From positions 186,001-250,000 of the forward strand of contig NZ_NESA01000001.1 in the NCBI RefSeq assembly GCF_002778315.1: a DNA stretch of 64,000 bases, in the 5' to 3' direction. The position numbers and the translations under genes are program-made. The number at the start of each line of letters is the position of its first letter. The first letter of the stretch is position 1. Under the pieces are notes generated by a model. It was not told where the DNA came from. It saw only the letters and a list, made by a program, of their open reading frames with translations, and made no database searches. This DNA comes from Limnohabitans sp. JirII-31 (lineage in GTDB: Bacteria > Pseudomonadota > Gammaproteobacteria > Burkholderiales > Burkholderiaceae_C). This document shows positions 33,936 through 42,985 of the stretch, piece after piece.

Positions 33936-34907
33936 TCAAGCGTCGAGCATGATGCCGCGTGCTTTGGCCAATGCGCTCCAGCGCGCGATGTCGGCTTTCA
34001 TATACGTACCAAAAGCCTCAGGCGACATGGGGATGAGTTCAACCGCTTCGCCAGACAGCTTTTCTTTGAAGTCAGGTTGGGCCAGTACTTTGGCCAGGGC
34101 TTCGTTGAGTTGTTTGACCATGGCCGCAGGCATACCGGCTGGACCCACGATGCCGTACCACTGCTGCGCGTCAAAGCCTTTGAGCCCCGCCTCTTCCATG
34201 GTGGGCACATCTTTGAGTTGTGGGTGGCGTTGGCTGCCTGTGACCGCCAGGGCTCGGATGCGTCCGCCGCGAATATGGGGCAGGGCAGCTGCGAGTCCCG
34301 GGAACATGGCCTGGGTTTGGCCTGCAATCAAGTCGGTGGTGGCGGGGGCAATGCCTCGGTAGGGAATGTGCACCATGAACGCGCCAGTTTGCAGTTTGAA
34401 CAACTCGGCGGTCATGTGGGTGAGCGAACCTGCGCCGGCTGAACCGTAGGACACACGGCCAGGGTTTTGACGCACGTAGTCGAGAAAGCTTTTGACATCG
34501 GTGACGGGCAACGCCGCGTTGATGCACAGCACATTGGGTGTGCTGCCAATCATGCCGATGGGGGTGAAGTCTTTCACCGCGTCATAGGGCAGCTTGCGCG
34601 TGGCCGGTGCTGTGCCGTGGGTACCGACATAGCCCTGCATCAGGGTGTAACCATCGGCGGGTGATTTGGCCGTCATCTGTGAAGCAATCACACCGCCACC
34701 GCCACCGTGGTTATCGACCACCATGGGTTGACCCAAGACCTTGCCGAGTCGTTCGCAGACGGCGCGCCCAATCATGTCGGAGCCACCCCCCGCAGCCACT
34801 GGCACGATGTAACGGATGGGTTTGTTGGGGTAGGCGCTTTGGGCGTAGCCCGTGCTGGCCAAAGCCATGCCCAGGGGCAGCGCTGTGATGAGTTCGCGTC
34901 GTTTCAT
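33936..34907 (-). CDS. Bug/TctC-family tripartite tricarboxylate receptor
   Basis: A 323-residue periplasmic receptor. The start at 34907 is preferred: a GGAGAC lies in front of it and it opens a twin-arginine-like signal (M-K-R-R-E-L-I) with cleavage after G-Y-A. Typical Bug features are P-N-K-P-I-R-Y-I-V-P near residue 27 and D-N-H-G-G-G-G-G near 64. No TctA/TctB membrane genes are nearby, which is usual for this expanded family in Burkholderiales. Its ligand is unknown; the adjacent PrpD-family gene suggests a carboxylate. Confidence 0.88.
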   Translation of the reverse strand: MKRRELITALPLGMALASTGYAQSAYPNKPIRYIVPVAAGGGSDMIGRAVCERLGKVLGQPMVVDNHGGGGGVIASQMTAKSPADGYTLMQGYVGTHGTAPATRKLPYDAVKDFTPIGMIGSTPNVLCINAALPVTDVKSFLDYVRQNPGRVSYGSAGAGSLTHMTAELFKLQTGAFMVHIPYRGIAPATTDLIAGQTQAMFPGLAAALPHIRGGRIRALAVTGSQRHPQLKDVPTMEEAGLKGFDAQQWYGIVGPAGMPAAMVKQLNEALAKVLAQPDFKEKLSGEAVELIPMSPEAFGTYMKADIARWSALAKARGIMLDA

Positions 34908-35084
34908 AACTGTCTCCGTCTTGTTTTTTTGAGCGAGGCATGGAGTGTGCGTCAAGGCCAGGATTCACGCAGCAGCGGCAGTTGCGCAGGTGACATCAGG
35001 AGAGGCGCCCCATTGAAAAATTGGATACAAAAATCAGGGGATTACCCTCAATAAGCCTGTTTCGGCTTCAAAAAATGCTCTTGA

Positions 35085-35092
35085 TGTATACA
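35085..35092 (+). promoter_or_regulatory. Possible operator of the second GntR regulator
   Basis: The perfect 8-bp palindrome TGTATACA lies 11-18 bp before the start codon of the GntR gene at 35103. GntR/FCD regulators often bind sites of this kind, so autoregulation of the GntR-liv-vanAB operon is plausible. The assignment rests on position and symmetry only. Confidence 0.4.
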
Positions 35093-35102
35093 ATGCCGCC
35101 GC

Positions 35103-35873
35103 ATGAACGGTTTGTCTATGTCAAATTCAGCCTCCGTGTTGGCCCCTCAAGAAGAGGGTGGGTCGCAGGCTGTCAAAGTGCAACTCAAGTTGCGCGACAT
35201 GATTTTGGCGGGCGAATTAGACGCCGGTGCACGCATCACCGAATTGGCGGTGGCCGAACGCTTGGGGGTGTCGCGCACACCCATCCGAGCGGCCCTGATG
35301 CGGCTGGAACAAGAGGGTTTGTTGCAGGCATGGCCCAGTGGTGGTTATGCGGTACGCACGTTCTCTGAGCGCGATGCGGCGGATGCCATTGAGTTGCGTG
35401 GCGCCATCGAAGGCTTGGCCGCGCAGTGGGCGGCGCAGCGCGGGGCCGATCCTGTGGCGATGTCTCAGGCCCAAGCGTGCTTGGACCAGATCGATGTCGT
35501 GCTGGCACCGTCTCAACTGACCGACGAAGGTTTTTCAAATTACGTGCTGCTCAATGGTCGGTTTCACCAAATCTTGGCCGACTTGTGTGGCAGCGAGTTT
35601 TTACGGCCCGAGCTTGAGCGGGTGGCGAGCATGCCATTCGCTTCGCCCTCCGGCTTTGTGCTGGCGCAGGCCAACTCACCCCAAGCACGTGACATGTTGA
35701 TCGTGGCCCAGGACCAGCACCGCCAGGTGCTCGACGCCATTGCGTGCCGCGAAGGCGCGCGGGCTGAGGCCATCATGCGTGAGCATTCCCGCTTGGCACA
35801 GCGCAATTTGCGCGATGCCATGCACAGTCCTGATTCGGTGCCCGGTGGTCGATTGATTCGACGCCCGCATTGA
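35103..35873 (+). CDS. GntR-family (FCD subfamily) transcriptional regulator
   Basis: A 256-residue regulator. The winged helix is at about residues 20-90 with I-T-E-L-A-V-A-E-R-L-G-V-S-R-T-P-I-R and the FCD domain follows from ~100 to 235. A second in-frame ATG lies five codons in (35118), so the true start could be there. It is followed after 34 bp by the liv-type receptor gene, so it appears to be the first gene of the importer-oxygenase operon and probably controls it in response to the imported aromatic acid. Confidence 0.85.
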   Translation: MNGLSMSNSASVLAPQEEGGSQAVKVQLKLRDMILAGELDAGARITELAVAERLGVSRTPIRAALMRLEQEGLLQAWPSGGYAVRTFSERDAADAIELRGAIEGLAAQWAAQRGADPVAMSQAQACLDQIDVVLAPSQLTDEGFSNYVLLNGRFHQILADLCGSEFLRPELERVASMPFASPSGFVLAQANSPQARDMLIVAQDQHRQVLDAIACREGARAEAIMREHSRLAQRNLRDAMHSPDSVPGGRLIRRPH

Positions 35874-35907
35874 GCGTCCCTTTTTTGATATTTAACAGGA
35901 GAGCCCC

Positions 35908-37074
35908 ATGCACAAACGTTTTTTCTTGAGCGCCGTGACGGCCGCCGCCATGGTGGCTTGTGTCGGCAGCGCCATGGCACAAGACAAGTTCAAGATTGGC
36001 TTGATCTTGCCTATGACCGGGCCGTTTGCTTCGACCGGTAAGCAAATTGAAGCGGCAGCCCGCTTGTACATGGCGCAAAACGGTGACATGGTGGCTGGCA
36101 AGAAGGTGGAGTTGATTGTCAAAGACGACACCAGCGCACCGGACGTGACCCGTCGCATTGCGCAAGAGATGGTGGTCAACGACAAGGTGAATGTGTTGGC
36201 TGGTTTTGGCCTGACGCCCTTGGCCTTGGCCACAGCGCCGATTGCCACCCAATCGAAAACACCGCTGGTGGTGATGGCTGCGGCCACCTCCAGCATCACC
36301 GAAGCGTCGCCTTACATCGTGCGCACCAGCTTCACCGTGCCTCAGGCGGCGGTGGCTTTGGCCGATTGGGCGCCCAACAACGGCATCAAAAAAGTGGTGA
36401 CCTTGGTGTCGGATTTCGGCCCAGGCATTGATGCCGAAAAGTTTTTCAAAGACCGCCTCACGTTCAATGGCGGCCAAGTGATCGAGACCTTGCGCGTGCC
36501 GTTGCGCAACCCTGACTTTGCGCCCTTTTTGCAAAAAGTGCGTGACCTCAAGCCCGATGCCTTGTTTGCTTTTGTGCCGTCCGGCGCGGGTTCTGCTTTG
36601 ATGAAACAGTTCGCCGAGCGCGGCATGGACAAAGCGGGCATCAAGATGATTGGCACCGGCGACATCACCGATGACGACATCTTGAACAGCATGGGCGACG
36701 TGGCTTTGGGCGTGGTGACATCACACCACTATTCGGCATCCCACAACTCGCCGTTGAACAAGAAGTTTGTGGCTGCATTTGAAAAGGCGAACAACGGCCT
36801 GCGTCCCAACTTCATGGCCGTGGGCGGCTACGACGGCATGCGCGTGATTTACGAAGCTGCGAAAGCTACCAAGGCGGGTTCGGGCGAGGCCTTGCTCAAC
36901 GCCATGAAGGGGCAAATTTTTGAGAGTCCACGTGGCCCCATGTTCATCGACGCGCAGACCCGGGATGCGGTGCACAACATCTACATCCGCAAGGTGGAGA
37001 AGGTCAACGGTCAGCTCTACAACCAAGAGTTCTCGACCCTCAAAGACGTCAAAGACCCAGGAAAAACCAAGTGA
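35908..37074 (+). CDS. livK: Branched-chain-type ABC substrate-binding protein (LivK-like)
   Basis: A 388-residue periplasmic receptor with a signal peptide cut after S-A-M-A and the Peripla_BP_6 pattern (I-G-L-I-L-P-M-T-G-P-F-A-S-T-G near residue 31). An AGGAG precedes the ATG. The end overlaps the permease start (GTGA). In this operon the importer is followed by a VanAB-type oxygenase, so the ligand is likely an aromatic acid rather than leucine. Confidence 0.88.
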   Translation: MHKRFFLSAVTAAAMVACVGSAMAQDKFKIGLILPMTGPFASTGKQIEAAARLYMAQNGDMVAGKKVELIVKDDTSAPDVTRRIAQEMVVNDKVNVLAGFGLTPLALATAPIATQSKTPLVVMAAATSSITEASPYIVRTSFTVPQAAVALADWAPNNGIKKVVTLVSDFGPGIDAEKFFKDRLTFNGGQVIETLRVPLRNPDFAPFLQKVRDLKPDALFAFVPSGAGSALMKQFAERGMDKAGIKMIGTGDITDDDILNSMGDVALGVVTSHHYSASHNSPLNKKFVAAFEKANNGLRPNFMAVGGYDGMRVIYEAAKATKAGSGEALLNAMKGQIFESPRGPMFIDAQTRDAVHNIYIRKVEKVNGQLYNQEFSTLKDVKDPGKTK

Positions 37075-37934
37075 CCATTCTGTTTGACGGCATCGCCTAC
37101 GGCATGCTTCTTTTTATTCTGGCGGTGGGCCTGTCGGTGACGATGGGCTTGATGAATTTCATCAACCTCGCGCATGGTGCTTTTGCCATGGCAGGGGGGT
37201 ACCTGACGGTGGTGCTGATGCAGCACTACGACGTGCCATTTTTGGTGTGTTTGCCGGTGGCTTTTGTGGGCACGGCCTTGTTGGGCGCGGTGCTTGAGCG
37301 CACGCTGTATCGCCCTATGTACAGCAAGCCGCACTTGGACCAGGTGTTGTTCTCGATTGGCCTGGCCTTCATGGCCGTGTCCTTGGTGGACTACTTCATC
37401 GGTTCACAGCAACAAATCATGCAACTGCCCGAGTGGCTCAAAGGCCGCACCGAGCTGTGGGACGGCGCTTTGGGCATGGGGCATTACCGCCTGTTCATCA
37501 TTGCGGTGTGCGCGGCGCTGACCTTGGGCTTGCAGTATGTGCTGTCGGCCACACGTTTTGGCAGCCGCTTGCGCGCCAGTGTGGACGATGCGCGGGTGGC
37601 CGCAGGTTTGGGCATCAACGTCAACGTGGTATTTGCTGCCACCTTTGCGGTGGGCTCGGGACTTGCCGGGTTGGGTGGTGCACTTGGCGCTGAGGTGTTG
37701 GGTCTGGACCCCACGTTCCCGCTCAAGTTCATGGTGTATTTCTTGATCGTGGTGGCCGTGGGTGGCACCTCGTCGATCACGGGGCCGTTGCTGGCCGCGC
37801 TGCTGTTGGGCATTGCCGATGTGGCGGGTAAATATTACGTGCCCAAGTTGGGCGCATTCATTGTGTATTCGCTGATGTTGGTGATTCTGATTTGGCGTCC
37901 CCAAGGTTTGTTTGTTCGCCAAGGAGGTAAGTGA
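37071..37934 (+). CDS. livH: Branched-chain-type ABC permease LivH
   Basis: A 287-residue permease with about eight hydrophobic segments. The start is a GTG overlapping the receptor stop. The motifs G-L-M-N-F-I-N-L-A-H-G-A-F near residue 24 and G-A-x-L-G-L-D-P-T-F-P near 209 are characteristic. It pairs with LivM, whose ATG overlaps its stop. Confidence 0.9.
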   Translation: MTILFDGIAYGMLLFILAVGLSVTMGLMNFINLAHGAFAMAGGYLTVVLMQHYDVPFLVCLPVAFVGTALLGAVLERTLYRPMYSKPHLDQVLFSIGLAFMAVSLVDYFIGSQQQIMQLPEWLKGRTELWDGALGMGHYRLFIIAVCAALTLGLQYVLSATRFGSRLRASVDDARVAAGLGINVNVVFAATFAVGSGLAGLGGALGAEVLGLDPTFPLKFMVYFLIVVAVGGTSSITGPLLAALLLGIADVAGKYYVPKLGAFIVYSLMLVILIWRPQGLFVRQGGK

Positions 37935-38902
37935 TGACTGCACGTGACTCTTTGTTGAACACCGCACGCTTCAAGGCGTGGGAGCCGTTGTTTTGGGCGC
38001 TGGCCTTTGCGGCACCGTGGGCTGTGTCGCAGCACGCCTTGATCGTGAACGAGATTGCCATCGTGGCCTTGTTCGGTGTGTCCCTGGATTTGGTGTTGGG
38101 TTATGCCGGCATCGTGTCGTTAGGGCATGCAGCCTTTTTGGGTTTTGGCGCATACACCGCTGCACTGTTTGCCAAGTTGGTGATGCCTGATCCTTTGGTG
38201 GGTTTGCTGGTGGGCACCGTCGCGGCAACAGGCTTGGGCGCTTTGTGCTCGATGACGATTTTGCGTGGCAGCGATTTGACGCGTTTGATGGTCACCTTGG
38301 GCATGGCTTTGATCTTGTTGGAGCTGGCCAACAAGCTGGACTGGTTGACGGGCGGCGCCGATGGCTTGCAGGGCGTGGTGCTCGGGCCTGTGCTGGGACG
38401 TTTTGAGTTCGATTTGATGGGCCAAACCGCCGCTTGGTATTCGCTGACGGTGCTGTTGTTGTTGTTTGTGTTGGCGCGTCGTTTGATTCATTCGCCTTGG
38501 GGTGCCACGCTGATGGCGGTGCGTGACAACCGTTTGCGTGCGATGGCGATTGGTATCCACGTGCATGCACGTTTGGCCGTGGTCTATACCGTGGCAGCGG
38601 GTATCGCGGGTGCAGCGGGGGCGTTGATGGCACAGACCACGGGCTTTGCCTCGCTGGATGTGTTCTCTTTGGAGCGCTCTGCTGACGTGATGCTGATGTT
38701 GGTGATTGGCGGTGTGGGTTGGTTGTACGGAGGTGTGGTGGGTGCGGTGGTGTTCAAGCTCATGCACGACGTGATCTCCAGCATCACGCCGCAGTATTGG
38801 ACGTTTTGGATCGGCCTGTTCCTGGTGGTCTTGGTGCTGGTGGGGCGTGAGCGTCTGATTCGGCCTTGGACTTGGTTCTCAAAGAAAGGCGGTGCGGCAT
38901 GA
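37931..38902 (+). CDS. livM: Branched-chain-type ABC permease LivM
   Basis: A 323-residue membrane protein with roughly ten hydrophobic stretches. The conserved G-Y-A-G-I-V-S-L-G-H-A-A-F-L-G-F-G-A-Y near residue 57 is diagnostic, as is the cytoplasmic R-D-N-R-L-R-A-M-A-I-G near 198. The stop overlaps the ATPase start by 4 bp. Confidence 0.9.
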   Translation: MMTARDSLLNTARFKAWEPLFWALAFAAPWAVSQHALIVNEIAIVALFGVSLDLVLGYAGIVSLGHAAFLGFGAYTAALFAKLVMPDPLVGLLVGTVAATGLGALCSMTILRGSDLTRLMVTLGMALILLELANKLDWLTGGADGLQGVVLGPVLGRFEFDLMGQTAAWYSLTVLLLLFVLARRLIHSPWGATLMAVRDNRLRAMAIGIHVHARLAVVYTVAAGIAGAAGALMAQTTGFASLDVFSLERSADVMLMLVIGGVGWLYGGVVGAVVFKLMHDVISSITPQYWTFWIGLFLVVLVLVGRERLIRPWTWFSKKGGAA

Positions 38903-39666
38903 GCACGCAAGAGATCGTCTTGAAGACGGAGGGCTTGGTCAAACGCTTTGGCGGGATCACGGCCACCGACCATGTGAATCTGAGTGTGACCCGTGGTGCA
39001 CGCCACGCCTTGATCGGGCCGAACGGGGCAGGCAAAACCACCTTGATCAACCTGATGACGGGTGTGTTGCCCGCTACGCAAGGCCGCATCACGCTGGAAG
39101 GTCAAGACATCACCCATTTGGCACCGCACCAACGTGTGCGACGCGGCATGGTGCGGACGTTTCAAATCAACCAGCTCTTCAACAGCATGACGCCGCTGGA
39201 GACTTTGGCCATGGTGGTGTCGCAGCAGCGTGGTTTGGGCAACCGCTGGTGGCAAGTGTTGGGCAGCAACGAGACGGTGGTGGCGCGCTGTGAGGAATTG
39301 CTGGCCATGTTCCGCTTGAGTGAGGTGATGAACCAACGCACCGAGCATTTGGCCTACGGCAAGCGCCGTTTGTTGGAGATGGCCATTGCCTTGGCTTGTG
39401 AGCCGCGTGTGTTGTTGCTCGACGAGCCCGTGGCGGGTGTGCCCGCAGGCGAGCGCGAAGAACTGCTGCAAACGGTGGCGGCTTTGCCCAGCGATGTGTC
39501 GGTGCTGTTGATTGAGCACGACATGGATCTGGTGTTTGGCTTTGCCAACCGCATCACAGTGTTGGTGAATGGTGCGGTGTTGACCGAGGGGACACCGCAA
39601 GAAATTGCCAACGATCCGCAAGTCAAGGCGGTGTATTTGGGCCATGGGGAGAGCGCGCATGTCTGA
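38899..39666 (+). CDS. livG: Branched-chain-type ABC ATP-binding protein LivG
   Basis: A 255-residue ATPase. The ATG at 38899 overlaps the livM stop and is preferred over an upstream in-frame codon. Walker A G-P-N-G-A-G-K-T-T is near residue 39, and Walker B V-L-L-L-D-E-P-V-A-G-V near 172; the signature Y-G-K-R-R near 153 is the LivG variant. It overlaps livF by 8 bp. Confidence 0.9.
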   Translation: MSTQEIVLKTEGLVKRFGGITATDHVNLSVTRGARHALIGPNGAGKTTLINLMTGVLPATQGRITLEGQDITHLAPHQRVRRGMVRTFQINQLFNSMTPLETLAMVVSQQRGLGNRWWQVLGSNETVVARCEELLAMFRLSEVMNQRTEHLAYGKRRLLEMAIALACEPRVLLLDEPVAGVPAGEREELLQTVAALPSDVSVLLIEHDMDLVFGFANRITVLVNGAVLTEGTPQEIANDPQVKAVYLGHGESAHV

Positions 39667-40405
39667 TTTGCTGCAAGTCGAAAACCTGAGCGCCGGGTAT
39701 GGCGAAGCAGTGGTGTTGAACGGTGTGAGCTTTTCTTTGGCAGAGGGTGAAACCTTGGCTTTGCTGGGGCGCAACGGCACGGGCAAAACCACCTTGATGG
39801 ACACTTTGGCAGGGGCCACGCGTCAGCACGGCGGACGCATTGTGTTGGGCGGCGAAACCTTGAGTGGGATGCCATCGCACCAGCGCGCAGCTGCCGGCAT
39901 TGGCTGGGTGCCCCAAGAGCGTTGTATTTTTAAATCGCTCACGGTGCACGAAAACTTGACCGCGGTGGTGCGTCCTGGACGTGCGGGCCACAGTGCCAAA
40001 CCGTGGACACCTGAGCGGGTGTATGAGATGTTTCCGCGCTTGGCTGAACGCAAGACCAATTTGGGCACGCAGTTGTCGGGCGGTGAGCAGCAAATGTTGG
40101 CTGTGGGCCGCGCCTTGGTGCTCAACCCGCGCTTGCTGTTGCTGGACGAACCCCTGGAGGGTTTGGCACCGATCATCGTGGAAGAGTTGCTGCGTGCAAT
40201 TGCGCGTATCACCCGCGAAGAAGGCCTGTCGGCCATCATTGTGGAGCAGCATCCGCAGGCCATCTTGGCCATCAGTCACCGCGCAGTGGTGCTAGACCAC
40301 GGCAGTGTGGTGCACACCGGCAGCGCCGAGAGTTTGCTGGACGCACCTGAGTTGCTGGACCAATTGCTGGGTGTAGCCCGCGTGGATACAGCGCAGGTTG
40401 CCTGA
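39659..40405 (+). CDS. livF: Branched-chain-type ABC ATP-binding protein LivF
   Basis: A 248-residue ATPase. The start at 39659 lies within the end of livG. Walker A G-R-N-G-T-G-K-T-T near residue 38, signature L-S-G-G-E-Q-Q-M near 139 and Walker B L-L-L-D-E-P-L-E-G-L near 160 are intact. Together with LivG it drives the importer. 29 bp separate it from the vanA-like gene. Confidence 0.9.
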   Translation: MSDLLQVENLSAGYGEAVVLNGVSFSLAEGETLALLGRNGTGKTTLMDTLAGATRQHGGRIVLGGETLSGMPSHQRAAAGIGWVPQERCIFKSLTVHENLTAVVRPGRAGHSAKPWTPERVYEMFPRLAERKTNLGTQLSGGEQQMLAVGRALVLNPRLLLLDEPLEGLAPIIVEELLRAIARITREEGLSAIIVEQHPQAILAISHRAVVLDHGSVVHTGSAESLLDAPELLDQLLGVARVDTAQVA

Positions 40406-40434
40406 TCACTGAAACAAGACACAAGGAGTTGGCG

Positions 40435-41484
40435 ATGTTTTTGAAAAATACTTGGTACGTGGCCTGTTCGGCTGCAGAGATCACGGACAAGCCTTTGGGC
40501 CGAAAAATTTGTGGCGAGAGCATGGTGTTCTACCGTGGTGATGGCGGAAAAGCTACCGCGCTGGAAGATTTTTGCCCGCATCGCGGCGCACCTTTGTCTC
40601 TGGGGTTTGTGTGTGAAGGCAAGCTGGTGTGCGGCTACCACGGCCTGCAAATGGGCTGTGATGGCAAAACGGTCTCCATGCCTGGGCAACGTGTGCGGGG
40701 CTTCCCAGCCATTCGCAGCTTTCCCGTGGTGGAGCGCTACGGTTTTGTCTGGGTGTGGCCAGGCGATGTGAGCTTGGCCGATGAAAGCCAAATGCCGGTG
40801 TTCGAGTTTTTCGATAACCCGGCTTGGGCTTATGGCGGCGGGCTGTATCACATTGGCTGCGACTACCGCTTGATGATCGACAACCTGATGGACTTGACGC
40901 ACGAGACCTATGTGCACGCCAACAGCATCGGGCAAAAAGAGATTGACGAAGTGCCTTGCACCACCAAAACCGAGGGTGACTTGGTGGTGACCAGCCGTTT
41001 CATGGACGGCATTTCTGCGCCCCCATTTTGGAAGATGGCTTTGCGCGGCAACGACCTGCCCGATGACCAGCCGGTGGACCGTTGGCAGATTTGCCGATTC
41101 TCGCCGCCGAGTCACGTGATGATTGAAGTGGGCGTGGCCTTGGCCGGCAAAGGTGGCTACAACGCGCCGGATGATATCAAAGCTTCGAGTGTGGTGGTGG
41201 ACTTCATCACGCCTGAAACCGAAACGTCTATTTGGTACCACTGGGGCATGGCACGCAAATTCAAGCCCAACGATGCGGAGCTGACCGCAACCATTCGCGA
41301 AGGCCAAGGCAAAATTTTTGGCGAAGACTTGGAGATGTTGCAGTTGCAACAAAAAAATCTGCTGGCCTATCCGACACGTGAATTGCTCAAACTCAACATT
41401 GACGCGGGTGGTGTGCAATCGCGCCGCGTGTTGGACCGTTTGATCGCGCAAGAGCAGGGCGTGGCTGTTGAAGGTGCCGCATGA
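40435..41484 (+). CDS. vanA: Rieske oxygenase, vanillate O-demethylase oxygenase subunit-like
   Basis: A 349-residue oxygenase; the ATG at 40435 has AAGGAG six bases upstream. Rieske ligands are C47-P-H49 and C66-x2-H69 with the normal 16-residue spacing, and the mononuclear site is in D-L-T-H-E-T-Y-V-H with H156 and H161, the VanA/PobA-like arrangement. Such enzymes demethylate methoxy-aromatics, forming formaldehyde. The reductase overlaps by 4 bp. The importer upstream suggests uptake of the same compound. Vanillate is the best-known substrate but isovanillate, syringate or other aromatics are possible. Confidence 0.85.
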   Translation: MFLKNTWYVACSAAEITDKPLGRKICGESMVFYRGDGGKATALEDFCPHRGAPLSLGFVCEGKLVCGYHGLQMGCDGKTVSMPGQRVRGFPAIRSFPVVERYGFVWVWPGDVSLADESQMPVFEFFDNPAWAYGGGLYHIGCDYRLMIDNLMDLTHETYVHANSIGQKEIDEVPCTTKTEGDLVVTSRFMDGISAPPFWKMALRGNDLPDDQPVDRWQICRFSPPSHVMIEVGVALAGKGGYNAPDDIKASSVVVDFITPETETSIWYHWGMARKFKPNDAELTATIREGQGKIFGEDLEMLQLQQKNLLAYPTRELLKLNIDAGGVQSRRVLDRLIAQEQGVAVEGAA

Positions 41485-42446
41485 CTGCTCAGACTTTGAA
41501 GGTGCGCGTGGCGCACAAGCGCGACGAAGCGGACGGTATTTGTTCTTTGGAACTGCTGCCTGTGGAGGGAGGCGTGTTGCCAGCCTTCACGGCGGGCGCG
41601 CACATTGATGTGCACTTAGGTTCAGGCTTGGTGCGTCAGTATTCTTTGTGCAACCCACCCAGCGAGACGCAGCGTTACCAAATTGCCGTGTTGCGCGACC
41701 CTGCCTCTCGCGGTGGGTCAGAAGCGGTGCATGCACAGGTGAAAGAAGGTCAGCTGCTCGAGATCAGTGCACCCAAGAACCACTTCCCGTTGGCGACCGA
41801 TGCCAAGAAGCACCTGTTGTTGGCGGGTGGCATTGGCGTGACGCCGCTGATGGCGATGGCCGAACAGCTCTCGAACGACGGTGCTGACTTTGCCTTGCAT
41901 TACTTTGCGCGTTCAGCCAGCAAGGCTGCATTTGTCGACCGCTTTGCCGCGTCAGCGTTTGCGTCTCGCGTGCACACCCATTGGGACGATGTCCCGCAGG
42001 ATCCGCCAGTCAGTTTGGCTACCTTGATTGGGGTGCCGCAAGCCGGGCAGCACTTGTATGTGTGTGGACCCAAGGGCTTCATGGATGCGGTGTTGGCCAC
42101 AGCGCGCGCGCAGTCTTGGCCTGAAGACCAATTGCACTTTGAATTTTTTGGCGGTCAGGTGGTGCATGACGCAACGGATGCCGCATTCACCGTCAAGATT
42201 GCCAGTTCAGGCCAAGAAATTCAGGTGGGGGCAGACCAAACCGTGGTTGACGCCCTGCACAAAGCAGGCGTCGATGTGCCAATTGCCTGTGAACAAGGCG
42301 TTTGTGGCACCTGCTTGGTTCGGGTGTTGGAGGGTATTCCTGACCACAAAGACCTGTACCTGACCCCTGAGGAGCAAGCAGCCAACGATCAATTCACCCC
42401 TTGCTGCTCGCGTTCCAAAACAGCTGTGTTGGTTTTAGATTTGTAA
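41481..42446 (+). CDS. vanB: Vanillate demethylase reductase-like (VanB, FNR plus plant-type ferredoxin)
   Basis: A 321-residue electron-transfer protein. The N-terminal FMN/NAD domain shows R-Q-Y-S-L-C-N near residue 53 and G-G-I-G-V-T-P near 115; the C-terminal [2Fe-2S] domain has C270-x4-C275-x2-C278 and C308. This is the phthalate-dioxygenase-reductase layout. It passes electrons from NADH to the Rieske oxygenase encoded just upstream. Last gene of the GntR-liv-van operon. Confidence 0.9.
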   Translation: MTAQTLKVRVAHKRDEADGICSLELLPVEGGVLPAFTAGAHIDVHLGSGLVRQYSLCNPPSETQRYQIAVLRDPASRGGSEAVHAQVKEGQLLEISAPKNHFPLATDAKKHLLLAGGIGVTPLMAMAEQLSNDGADFALHYFARSASKAAFVDRFAASAFASRVHTHWDDVPQDPPVSLATLIGVPQAGQHLYVCGPKGFMDAVLATARAQSWPEDQLHFEFFGGQVVHDATDAAFTVKIASSGQEIQVGADQTVVDALHKAGVDVPIACEQGVCGTCLVRVLEGIPDHKDLYLTPEEQAANDQFTPCCSRSKTAVLVLDL

Positions 42447-42597
42447 GTCTTTGTTTCTAAAATTTTAAGAAATACTTTCAAAAAGTGCTCTAAGTTATTG
42501 CTGTGAATCACTTTTTTTTGCCATATTGAAGAATATAAACCTCCTTCTTATGTAGTTTTTGGCAGTTTATTTGCTAAAATCAAAAGAAGGAGTTTTT

Positions 42598-42972
42598 ATG
42601 TCCAATCAGTCTGATTCGCTTGAAAGTGTTGTTATTGGTGACGGCGTGGTCGTCAAAGGCACGTTCACTGTGCCTTCAAAAGCCATCATCAATGGTGTGA
42701 TTGAGGGCGATTTGACTGCAGAAGAGGTGTTGATCGGCCCAACAGGCAAGATCACTGGGCGTGTGTCGGCCAAAGTGATTGATGTGCGCGGTCAGTTGCA
42801 CAACACCATCATCAGTGAGAAAAGCTTGATCGTTCGCTCCACTGGCAAGATTGCTGGCAAAGTCCAGTACATGGAAATTGAGATCGAAAAGGGCGGCGAA
42901 ATCGAAGGAACTTTGAGCCAAGGGGCAGACGGTTCTGCGGTGAGCATCGGCGGTACGGCACCAGCCGTCTGA
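42598..42972 (+). CDS. Bactofilin
   Basis: A 124-residue bactofilin. The start at 42598 has AAGGAG at 42587-42592; an upstream in-frame codon lacks one. The protein is a short hydrophilic tail plus the beta-helical repeat core (G-D-G-V-V-V-K-G-T-F, I-I-N-G-V-I-E-G-D-L-T-A, G-K-I-T-G-R-V-S-A). Bactofilins polymerise without nucleotide and scaffold cell-wall enzymes at the membrane. It is followed after 13 bp by an M23 peptidase, the usual bactofilin partner. An AT-rich 150-bp region upstream should hold the promoter; a TAAAAT at 42575-42580 may be the -10. Confidence 0.9.
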   Translation: MSNQSDSLESVVIGDGVVVKGTFTVPSKAIINGVIEGDLTAEEVLIGPTGKITGRVSAKVIDVRGQLHNTIISEKSLIVRSTGKIAGKVQYMEIEIEKGGEIEGTLSQGADGSAVSIGGTAPAV

Positions 42973-42985
42973 CGCGCTTTCTCTC

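Noticed and set aside
38584..39819. 411-codon minus-strand frame across livM, livG and livF
   Set aside because: It spans the boundaries of three overlapping genes with clear ABC motifs on the other strand.
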